Assembly: GCF_022557175.1 (NCBI RefSeq)
Contig: NZ_CP092915.1
Location: forward strand, 4,402,001 to 4,466,000
Source: Mycolicibacterium sp. YH-1
GTDB taxonomy: Bacteria > Actinomycetota > Actinomycetes > Mycobacteriales > Mycobacteriaceae
Length of the DNA stretch: 64,000 bases
Direction of reading: 5' to 3'
The notes below the pieces were generated by a model. It searched no databases, was not told the DNA's origin, and saw only the letters and a list, made by a program, of their open reading frames with translations. This document shows, in pieces, positions 1 through 8,046 of this stretch. How positions within the stretch are numbered: the first letter of the stretch is position 1; each line of letters starts with the position of its first letter. The position numbers were made by a program, and so were the translations under genes.

Positions 1-661
1 TGACCACGCCGTTGGCGACGATCCGGATCGGCATCTGGCGCATGTCCTTGTCCAGCGGCAGCCGTCCGCGCGACGGTTTGAGTCCCACCAGACCGTTACA
101 CGACGCCGGGATCCGGATGGACCCGCCGCCGTCGTTGGCGTGCGCGATGGGCACTACTCCGGATGCCACGAATGCCCCCGACCCCGAGGATGACGCCCCG
201 GCGGTGCGCTCGGTGTCCCATGGGTTGCGAACGGCGCCGAGACGGGGATGCTCGGCTGATGCGCTGAAACCGAACTCCGACAGCTGCGTCTTACCAAGCG
301 GAGTCAGCCCAGTGCCCAGATAGGCACGCACGAACTCGCCGTCGGTCGCCGCGGGCCGCGGTGCCCACGCGTCGGTACCCTCCATCATCGGCATACCCGC
401 GGCCTGGACGTTGTCCTTGACGAACGTCGGTACGCCGTCGAAGAAGCCACCGTAGGAGTGCTGTGCCGCGGCTCGCGCGCGGGCCCTGTCAAAGGCCTCG
501 TACGCCAGACCATTGAGCTGCGGGTTGACCTTCTGGGTCCGGGCGATCGCCGCCTCGACCGCCTCGGCGCGGGAGATCGCCCCCGACTTGATCGCGTCGA
601 CCACCCCGACGGCATCCAATTCACCCAGCGCGTCGTCGTCGAACGCGGACACAAGTGCCAT
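1..661 (-). CDS. amiC: Amidase (amidase-signature family), N-terminal part only
   Basis: N-terminal 220 residues of an amidase-signature hydrolase; the gene runs off the left edge of the window. The catalytic Lys is in FVKDNVQ (Lys82), the Ser-rich loop GASSSGS is at about 155-161, and the nucleophile is in GGSIRIPA (Ser181), so the visible part of the Ser-cisSer-Lys triad is intact. The family hydrolyses amides such as aryl or alkyl amides. In M. tuberculosis, from memory, amiC (Rv2888c) sits next to tsf. Here a block of about 20 kb separates them, which supports the identity and marks the left border of an insertion. The start is the only Met before the conserved N-terminus; the iron box at 724-742 lies about 60 bp upstream. 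Confidence 0.85.
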   Translation of the reverse strand, partial: MALVSAFDDDALGELDAVGVVDAIKSGAISRAEAVEAAIARTQKVNPQLNGLAYEAFDRARARAAAQHSYGGFFDGVPTFVKDNVQAAGMPMMEGTDAWAPRPAATDGEFVRAYLGTGLTPLGKTQLSEFGFSASAEHPRLGAVRNPWDTERTAGASSSGSGAFVASGVVPIAHANDGGGSIRIPASCNGLVGLKPSRGRLPLDKDMRQMPIRIVANGVV

Positions 662-723
662 CGCACCGACGTTAGCAGCTGGCCGGGTAGCCAAAGAGGA
701 AGTCAAAGAGGTAGCCCACAATT

Positions 724-742
724 TTAGGTGAGGGCACCCTAA
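724..742. promoter_or_regulatory. IdeR/DtxR-type iron box
   Basis: The 19-mer TTAGGTGAGGGCACCCTAA matches the mycobacterial IdeR consensus TTAGGTTAGGCTAACCTAA at 15 of 19 positions, with both outer half-sites (TTAGG and CCTAA) intact. It lies about 87 bp upstream of the peptide synthetase start and about 62 bp upstream of the divergent amidase. IdeR bound to Fe(II) normally represses siderophore genes from such sites. The match is seen directly; regulation is inferred. Confidence 0.75.
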
Positions 743-775
743 GCTGCGAGCGGCCTCTGCTCGCGATCGATCCGA

Positions 776-795
776 GCCATGCCATGCCATGCCAT
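776..795. repeat. Four tandem GCCAT pentamers in the synthetase leader
   Basis: GCCAT occurs four times head to tail between the iron box and the AAGGAG ribosome-binding site of the peptide synthetase. Each copy contributes a potential out-of-frame or upstream ATG. Short tandem repeats of this kind can change copy number by slippage; whether that matters here is unknown. Confidence 0.6.
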
Positions 796-828
796 CCAGG
801 ATCGGATCCAAGGAGCAAAACGCACATC

Positions 829-3800
829 GTGAACATCGACCCCACTCGCGACGAGTCCCTGGGACGTCGGGCGCTGAGCGCCTACCAACGCGACCTCTGG
901 ATGATCACGGAGCTCTTCCCCGGCGTGGCCTGCTACGTGTCTGGCCTGCAGACCCGAATCGTCGGTGACATCGACATCGAGGCGCTCATCGGGTGCTACG
1001 AACGCGCTTGGGAGCGCCACGACGCGATGCGCGTCCGATTCGGTGTCGAGGACGGTGTGCCGTACCAGGAGTGGGCGCGGCAGATGCCGCCGATCGACCA
1101 ACGTGACCTGTCAATGCACGCCGATCCGGCCGCCGCGGCGCAAGCCGTGATCCAAGCCGAGATGAACACCCCCATCGACCTGCGTGACGGCCAGGTTCCG
1201 CTACAGCTCATCGTCCTGCGCGAAAGCGCAAGCGCGTACTCGGTGCTGCTTCGCTCCCATCACGTCGCGAGCGACGCGACCGGGATGTACACCCTCGCCG
1301 CCTTCATCCTCGCCGACTACGCCAGCATCAAGGCCACCGGCCAACCGGCACCCCTCCCCAAGACATCGTTCCGCGACGCCGTGGACGGCGCCCACGCTTA
1401 CCGGGAATCGCAGCAGTGGATCGATGACCGGGACTTTCTGGTGGACCAGGCCCGCGATGCCGCGGCTGCCGTGTTCGAACGGCCGGGCGTGGAACTCGCG
1501 CCCGTCAATCGGTACGTCTGCCAGCTGCCGCGGGAATTCGCCAACCGCGTGCGCGCTCTGGGCCTGCCCTTCTTCCCCTACCTGTGCACCATGGTCGGCA
1601 CCTACCTGAGTCATGTGCTGCGCAGTGACGACATCACCGTCGGCATTCCGCTGAACAACCGGAACACCCCCGCGGAGATGGGCACTGTGGGAGGACATTT
1701 CGCGAACACCCTGCCCCTGCGCATCGACCTCCGATCGCAGTCGGGCCTGGCTGATGTGGTCGCTGACGTCCAACGCCGCGTCAAGAACACCAAGGCCCGG
1801 CAGCGCTTTGCCCTCGGCGACCTCATGAGTGAGCTGCGTCGCGACGGCCACACGTCGGGACCGCTGTTCGACGTCACGGTCAACTACCTCCGGCTGCCCG
1901 AGACCAGGGGGCTGTCCGACATCGTGGAAAGCGTCGAGGGCCTGCCTCAGGGGTCCGATGTGCTCACCCTTGCGGTGCACATCCACGAACTCGACACGGA
2001 CGGCCCGATGGAGCTGATCTTCGACTACGCCACCGATGTCTTCGACGAGGGCTACCCGATCGAATCGGTGGAGCGTCAACTCAAGGCGCTGCTCTACGCC
2101 GGTCTCGACGCGCTCGACACCGATCCCAGGACGCTGTCGATGCTGTCGGCCCAGGAGCACGATCTGCTCATCGACCGCGACCGGAGCACCGAGGTGGCAT
2201 ATGACGACACCTCGAGCGTCATCGGCCGGATCATGGCGCGGGCCGCCGCGACGCCCGATGCCGTCGCCGTGCTCGGCGCCGATTCCGCACCGACCCTTAC
2301 CTACGCCGAACTCGCCACACGGACAACCGAACTCGCCTCCACACTCCTCCAGCGCGGGATCGCCACCGGAGACCGCGTCGGCGTGATCGCCGACCGTGGC
2401 CCCGAGCTGTTGGTCTCCGTACTCGGCGCCCTTCACGCCGGGGCTGCGTACGTGCCGATCGACCCGCGCCATCCCGCCGAGCGGATCGGTTTCGTATTGA
2501 GCGACAGCGGCGCGGCTGCCGTCCTCACCGACCGCGGCGACGCGCAGGAGTTCGCGGGTGTCCCGGTGATCACCCCGGACTCCACCCCCACCCAGTCCCC
2601 GTCCGACGCGCCCGCACCGTCAGGCCACGACCTCGCCTACGTCATCTACACGTCGGGGTCCACCGGCCAGCCCAAGGGGGTGGCCGTCGAGCATCATTCG
2701 GTCATCAACCGCCTGGACTGGATGCAACGTCGCTATCCGATCGGACCCGGCGATGTCATCCTGCAGAAGACCTCGATCTCCTTCGACGTGTCGGTCTGGG
2801 AGCTGTTCTGGTGGGCGATGCAGGGTGCCGCCGTGGCGCTGCTGGAACCGGGCGGCGAGAAGGATCCGCGCGAGATCCTGCGCGCCATCGAGACAGCCAA
2901 GGTGACGGTGCTGCACTTCGTCCCATCGATGCTGACCCCCTTCCTCGAGATCCTCGAGACGTCACCCGACGCCGTCCACCAAGCCGCCAGCCTTCGGCTC
3001 GCCTTCTGCAGCGGCGAAGCCCTGCGCCCACAACAGGTGCTGCGCTGGAACCGCGCGTTCGCACAGTACGGCGAGGCGGCACCCCGTCTCGTCAACCTGT
3101 ACGGACCCACGGAGGCCACCGTGGACGTGTCATCGTTCGACTGCCCGCGCGAGCAGGACGTGCCGCTGCGACGTGTCCCCATCGGCCGGCCGATCGACAA
3201 CACCCGCCTCTACGTCCTCGGTGGGTCCGATCAACCGCAGCCGGTCGGTATCGCGGGCGAACTGTGCATCGCCGGCGCGGGTGTGGCACGTGGCTATCTG
3301 AATCGGCCCGACCTGGATGCACAGCGGTTCGTCGCCGATCCATTTCACCCCGGTGAGCGGATGTACCGCACCGGCGACCTGGCGCGGCGGCTTGCTGACG
3401 GTCAGCTCGAGTACCTCGGCCGGATCGACCGTCAGGTCAAGATTCGGGGCAACCGCGTCGAGCCCGGGGAGATCGAGAACGTCCTCATCGACCTTCCCGG
3501 AGTGCTCGATGCCGTGGTGATCGCCGACGAGACACCAAGCCGTGGCACGCATCTGGTGGCGTTCTATGTGGGTTCACCAGACCTGGACGCGACGGCTCTG
3601 CGCACGCAACTGGCTGGGCGCATCCCGGACTTCATGCTTCCCGCACAGCTGTTGGCAGTCGAGCACATTCCCGTCACCTCCAGCGGCAAGGTGGACCGAC
3701 TGGCACTGCTGGCCACCCGAAGGACGGCAGCGGGGCCACGACATGCCGGGGCGCGCACCGATGTCCAGGCCACCCTCGTCGCGGTCTGGCAGGAGGCGCT

Positions 3801-6800
3801 CGACGTCGCGTCGGTGTCGATCCATGACAACTTCTACGACCTCGGTGGCGACTCGATCCTGACCCTGCGCGTCCGAGCGCTGGCCGAGACCCGTGGCCTG
3901 ACCCTGGATACCCGCGATATCGCCAACCACCCGACGATCGCCGGACTGTCCGACTACGTCAGTGTTCTCGGCGACGACGGCACCGAGACGGCACCTCCGG
4001 TCCGCCCCTTCGAACTCGTCTCGTCAGTCGATCGGCCCAGACTGGGTCACGTCACCGACGCCTACCCCTTGACTCGGCTTCAGTTGGGCATGCTGTTCCA
4101 CAGCCATGAGACGGAGGACTCGCCGCTCTATCACGACGTCTTCCGCTACTCCCTGCGCATGACGTGGGACGAGCGGGCGTGGCGGATGGCACTGGAGAGG
4201 CTTGTCGCGCGGCATCCTGCCCTGCGCACGTCATTCGAGCTCGCAGGCTTCACCGAGCCGCTGCAGCTCGTGCACCCGCTCGTCACCCCGGATGTCGATA
4301 TCGTCGATCTGCGCAACAACTCTCAGATCGACTCGGAATCCATTGTGACCGCGCACATCAACCAGCGCCGTCACCTTGCGTACCGGTTGGATCGGCCGGG
4401 ACTGCACCACTTCGGTGTCTTCCTGCTACCCGACCACATCGACGTGGTGTTCTCGTTCCACCACGCGATCCTCGACGGCTGGAGCGTCTCCACCCTGCTG
4501 GCCGAACTGCTCCACGAGTACCACTGTCTGGGCGACGAGGGGGTCGCTTCCGCGATCGGCACGGAACTGCCGTCCTTCGCCGAATACGTTCGTGCGGAAC
4601 GCCTCTCGCTGGAGAATGAACACGACCGCACCTACTGGTTGGACCTGCTCGCCGATGCCACGCCGACCCGCATTCCCGGCATGGTCCATCACATCCCCCG
4701 CGGCGTGGGCGAATCCGACTCCCGGATGCGGCGCGCCATGGTCATCCCAGCGCCACTGGCCGCCGACGCCGTCCGATACTCGGGCGCTGAGCACGTACCG
4801 GTCAAGGCCGTGTACCTCGCTGCGAACCTGCTCGTCGTCGGCCTGTTCGCGGGACAGTCCGATGTCACCTGCGGTGTTGTGACGCACGCGCGTCCCCAGC
4901 TCACCAACGCCGAACTGACCGCAGGCCTGTTCCTCAACGCCGTACCGGTGCGCGTCGACACGGCGGCCGCGACGTCGCGCGCGGTCGTCCAGGCCGTCTT
5001 CGAGCAGGAACGGGAGAGCGCCGCCCACACCGCGTACCCGCTCGCCGATATCCAGCGCGATGCAGACCTGGCCATCGACGTGGCATTCAACTACGTCAAC
5101 TACCACCAGGCCGGTGCGTTGGTGCAGTCACTGGACATCGAACTGGTCAACGTCGAGGCCCACGAGGACACCAACTTCGCACTGTTGGTCACGGTGTTCC
5201 GGGACCCCCGCGACGGAACGATGACGCTGCAGCTCGACGGTGACCCGGCGATGTACACCGGCGAGCAGCTCGACCTCATCGGTGCCACCTATCTGGCCAC
5301 GCTGGCGAGCATCTGCGCCGATCCCGCCGCACCGATCGATTTCACGCGGCTCGCACCCGCGGTAGGCGATGCGGTCGCCGGCACCGTCGCTCGCAGTGCC
5401 ACCGGTACCGTCGTCGACCTCTTCCTCGACCGTGTAAACCGCCACCCACAGACCATCGCGCTCGAGTTCGGCACTCGCACCGTGACTTACGCGGAACTTG
5501 CCGAGATGTCGGCGGCCGTCGCCGCCGGGTTGGTCGAACACGGCACCCGCCCGGGAGACCTGGTGGCATTGACCGCGGCCCGCGGTCCGGAACAGATCGC
5601 CGCCGTCCTCGGTATCGCACGCGCCGGAGCCGCCTGCGTGCCGGTCGATCCGGCATATCCGGCCGCGCGGCGGGCTGCCATGCTCGCTCAGGCCGGGCGC
5701 GTCACCGTCATCGCCGACGATGACATCAAGGCGTTCCTCGCCACCGGCCGTGCACATCCCGCGACGCTGCCGGCCGTGGCACCGGAGCGACCCGCCTACG
5801 TGCTGTTCACCTCCGGGTCGACCGGCGTGCCCAAGGGCGTGGTGATGCCGCACCGCGCGCTGGTGAACCTGATCACCTGGCAACTGTCCGCCAGCAGCGG
5901 GCGCAGCAGGGACTCCGAGGGGGCGCCGTCGACGTTGCAGTTCGCCCCGTTGTCGTTCGACGTCTCATTCCAGGAGATCTACTCGACGCTGTGTGGCGGC
6001 GGTCGGTTGATCCTGTTGTCGGAGGACGACCGGCACGACCTTCCGACACTGCTACGCACCCTCGATGGCACCCGGACCGAGCGGGTTTTCCTGCCCTACG
6101 TGGCGCTGCAGTCGCTCGCCGAGATCGCCGCGGCGCGCGCAGCGGTGCCCGCCGGGTTGCGGATCATCGTCTCCTCCGGGGAACAACTGCGGATCACCGA
6201 CGAGATCCGGGCGCTCTGCGCCGGCATCGGCGGATCCGATCGAGACGGCCTCATTGTCGAGAACCAGCACGGCCCCACCGAGACTCACGTTGTCACGCGC
6301 CACACCATGACGGGCGACGCGGCTCTGTTCCCGGCGCTGCCACCGATCGGCGTACCCATCGACAATGTCGCGGTCGTGGTTCTCGACCCCGAGGGCCGCC
6401 CCGTCCCCGACGGAGTCCCCGGCGAGATCTGGGTCGCTGGCGCTGCCCTGGCCGACGGTTACCTGGGCAGCCCCGAACTCGCCGCCGAGGCGTTCCAGCC
6501 AGTTCCGGCGCTCCACGGGGCCAGGATGTACCGCACCGGCGACATCGGACGTCGCCTGCCCGACGGAGCCCTGGTCATCGACGGACGGCTCGGCAGCCAG
6601 ATCAAGGTGCGTGGACATCGCGTCGAACCGATGGAGGTCGAGCTGGCAGTGGGCCACGCGGCGGCTCCGCACAGCGGTGTCACCGACGTCGCTGTCGTCG
6701 CCCGCTCCGGCAGCGACGGATCGAGCGCGGGAACCCAACTCATCGCATACCTGGTGGGCCGCCCAGACGACGGCGTTGCGACCGCGATCAGCACCGCGAT

Positions 6801-8046
6801 CTGCGACGTCCTACCCGGCTACCTGATTCCCGCCCGGTTCGAGTGGCTCGACGCGATGCCACACACGCCGAGTGGTAAGCGCGACGATCATGCGCTCTCC
6901 GCGATGGCGATGGCGACGCGACAGGTCGATCACGTCGCACCACGCGACGAACACGAAACCGTGATCGCCGCACTGATGGCCGACGCGCTCGGCATCGGCG
7001 ATGTCGGCGTGCTCGACGACTTCTTCGCGCTCGGCGGAGATTCGCTCTCAGCCATTCGGTTGGTCGTCGGAATCGAGCAGCGGTACGGAATCAGCATCCC
7101 GATGTCGACGTTCGGCGCCGGATCGACTGTGGCGGACCTGGCACAACGGGTGGCGCACCGCCGCGTCTCGGCCTTCGACCCCGTGGTTCCCGTCAAGCCG
7201 ACCGGAGACCGTCCGCCACTGTTCCTTGTACACCCCATCGGCGGAAATGTGCTGTGCTACAACGAACTCGGGCGCTCACTTCCTGACGATCAGCCTCTCT
7301 ACGCCCTGGAGGCATCGGGCATCGAGGTGGGCACCACCGCCAGCGAATCGATTCCACAGATGGCCCACGACTACCTCGCGGCGATCCGGCGCATCCAGCC
7401 CGAGGGCCCATACCACCTCGCGGGCTGGTCGCTGGGCGGTCTCATCGCCTTCGAGATGGCACGCCAGCTGGAGGAAGCCGGCACCGAGAAGGGCTCGCTG
7501 GTGTTGCTGGACACCATCACCATGCGACCGGAGGCGTCAGCCGAACTTCCTGCGTCAAAGCTGTACTCCTATTTCCTGTGGGAGCTGCTGTGGGGCACGC
7601 TCGGCGCCGACACCCCGGTCGACCCGCTCCCAGACGACCTCGAGTCCGACGACGACGCGCTCGATGTCATCATCTCCCGTGCCGCCGATCACGGTGTACT
7701 ACCACGCACAGGATCTCGGGAACTGGTTCGGCGGCTGCTCGATGTCTTCCGCGCAGCCTGGCGGGCGGGGGCGACCTACCGACCCACGCCGACCGCGTTG
7801 GACGTGACACTGCTGCGGGCCTGCGAACCGCTGCCCGAGGTACTGCGATCCGCCCATGACGTGGGTGGATCCCGCTATGCCGAGCCCACCTACGGCTGGG
7901 ACACCCTCGTCGGTGGCCACCTCGACGTCATCGACGTGCCCGGTGATCACCTCACCATGGTCACCGAGCCGCATGCGGCGGTGCTGGCAGCCCACCTCGC
8001 CGATCACGTGGAGCGGCAGTCGAACTACCTCGGAGTGACGAATTGA
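829..8046 (+). CDS. Two-module non-ribosomal peptide synthetase, C-A-T-C-A-T-TE
   Basis: Multidomain synthetase of 2405 residues. C1 (about 10-450) has HHVASDA at 144, with the motif Gly replaced by Ala. A1 (about 460-950) has TSGSTG at 608 and GPTEATVDV. T1 LGGDS carries Ser1009. C2 (about 1070-1490) has an intact HHAILDG at 1211. A2 (about 1510-2000) has TSGSTG at 1661 and GPTETHVVT. T2 carries Ser2072, and the thioesterase GWSLGG has its nucleophile at Ser2201. Pocket residues read by eye give DVWHFSLVDK for A1, the classical serine code, and DVQLVSQVVK for A2, close to the proline code DVQLIAHVVK. A GTG start at 829 is chosen because AAGGAG lies at 810-815; an upstream in-frame ATG at 784 lacks this. 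No MbtH-like gene is visible. The iron box upstream suggests a siderophore-like dipeptide, possibly acyl- or aryl-capped by C1. Confidence 0.9.
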   Translation: MNIDPTRDESLGRRALSAYQRDLWMITELFPGVACYVSGLQTRIVGDIDIEALIGCYERAWERHDAMRVRFGVEDGVPYQEWARQMPPIDQRDLSMHADPAAAAQAVIQAEMNTPIDLRDGQVPLQLIVLRESASAYSVLLRSHHVASDATGMYTLAAFILADYASIKATGQPAPLPKTSFRDAVDGAHAYRESQQWIDDRDFLVDQARDAAAAVFERPGVELAPVNRYVCQLPREFANRVRALGLPFFPYLCTMVGTYLSHVLRSDDITVGIPLNNRNTPAEMGTVGGHFANTLPLRIDLRSQSGLADVVADVQRRVKNTKARQRFALGDLMSELRRDGHTSGPLFDVTVNYLRLPETRGLSDIVESVEGLPQGSDVLTLAVHIHELDTDGPMELIFDYATDVFDEGYPIESVERQLKALLYAGLDALDTDPRTLSMLSAQEHDLLIDRDRSTEVAYDDTSSVIGRIMARAAATPDAVAVLGADSAPTLTYAELATRTTELASTLLQRGIATGDRVGVIADRGPELLVSVLGALHAGAAYVPIDPRHPAERIGFVLSDSGAAAVLTDRGDAQEFAGVPVITPDSTPTQSPSDAPAPSGHDLAYVIYTSGSTGQPKGVAVEHHSVINRLDWMQRRYPIGPGDVILQKTSISFDVSVWELFWWAMQGAAVALLEPGGEKDPREILRAIETAKVTVLHFVPSMLTPFLEILETSPDAVHQAASLRLAFCSGEALRPQQVLRWNRAFAQYGEAAPRLVNLYGPTEATVDVSSFDCPREQDVPLRRVPIGRPIDNTRLYVLGGSDQPQPVGIAGELCIAGAGVARGYLNRPDLDAQRFVADPFHPGERMYRTGDLARRLADGQLEYLGRIDRQVKIRGNRVEPGEIENVLIDLPGVLDAVVIADETPSRGTHLVAFYVGSPDLDATALRTQLAGRIPDFMLPAQLLAVEHIPVTSSGKVDRLALLATRRTAAGPRHAGARTDVQATLVAVWQEALDVASVSIHDNFYDLGGDSILTLRVRALAETRGLTLDTRDIANHPTIAGLSDYVSVLGDDGTETAPPVRPFELVSSVDRPRLGHVTDAYPLTRLQLGMLFHSHETEDSPLYHDVFRYSLRMTWDERAWRMALERLVARHPALRTSFELAGFTEPLQLVHPLVTPDVDIVDLRNNSQIDSESIVTAHINQRRHLAYRLDRPGLHHFGVFLLPDHIDVVFSFHHAILDGWSVSTLLAELLHEYHCLGDEGVASAIGTELPSFAEYVRAERLSLENEHDRTYWLDLLADATPTRIPGMVHHIPRGVGESDSRMRRAMVIPAPLAADAVRYSGAEHVPVKAVYLAANLLVVGLFAGQSDVTCGVVTHARPQLTNAELTAGLFLNAVPVRVDTAAATSRAVVQAVFEQERESAAHTAYPLADIQRDADLAIDVAFNYVNYHQAGALVQSLDIELVNVEAHEDTNFALLVTVFRDPRDGTMTLQLDGDPAMYTGEQLDLIGATYLATLASICADPAAPIDFTRLAPAVGDAVAGTVARSATGTVVDLFLDRVNRHPQTIALEFGTRTVTYAELAEMSAAVAAGLVEHGTRPGDLVALTAARGPEQIAAVLGIARAGAACVPVDPAYPAARRAAMLAQAGRVTVIADDDIKAFLATGRAHPATLPAVAPERPAYVLFTSGSTGVPKGVVMPHRALVNLITWQLSASSGRSRDSEGAPSTLQFAPLSFDVSFQEIYSTLCGGGRLILLSEDDRHDLPTLLRTLDGTRTERVFLPYVALQSLAEIAAARAAVPAGLRIIVSSGEQLRITDEIRALCAGIGGSDRDGLIVENQHGPTETHVVTRHTMTGDAALFPALPPIGVPIDNVAVVVLDPEGRPVPDGVPGEIWVAGAALADGYLGSPELAAEAFQPVPALHGARMYRTGDIGRRLPDGALVIDGRLGSQIKVRGHRVEPMEVELAVGHAAAPHSGVTDVAVVARSGSDGSSAGTQLIAYLVGRPDDGVATAISTAICDVLPGYLIPARFEWLDAMPHTPSGKRDDHALSAMAMATRQVDHVAPRDEHETVIAALMADALGIGDVGVLDDFFALGGDSLSAIRLVVGIEQRYGISIPMSTFGAGSTVADLAQRVAHRRVSAFDPVVPVKPTGDRPPLFLVHPIGGNVLCYNELGRSLPDDQPLYALEASGIEVGTTASESIPQMAHDYLAAIRRIQPEGPYHLAGWSLGGLIAFEMARQLEEAGTEKGSLVLLDTITMRPEASAELPASKLYSYFLWELLWGTLGADTPVDPLPDDLESDDDALDVIISRAADHGVLPRTGSRELVRRLLDVFRAAWRAGATYRPTPTALDVTLLRACEPLPEVLRSAHDVGGSRYAEPTYGWDTLVGGHLDVIDVPGDHLTMVTEPHAAVLAAHLADHVERQSNYLGVTN

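Noticed and set aside
739..1101. Open frames on the minus strand inside the peptide synthetase, up to about 420 codons
   Set aside because: They are mirror frames of a GC-rich gene, with Arg/Ala-rich composition and no family motifs. The plus-strand domains are unmistakable.
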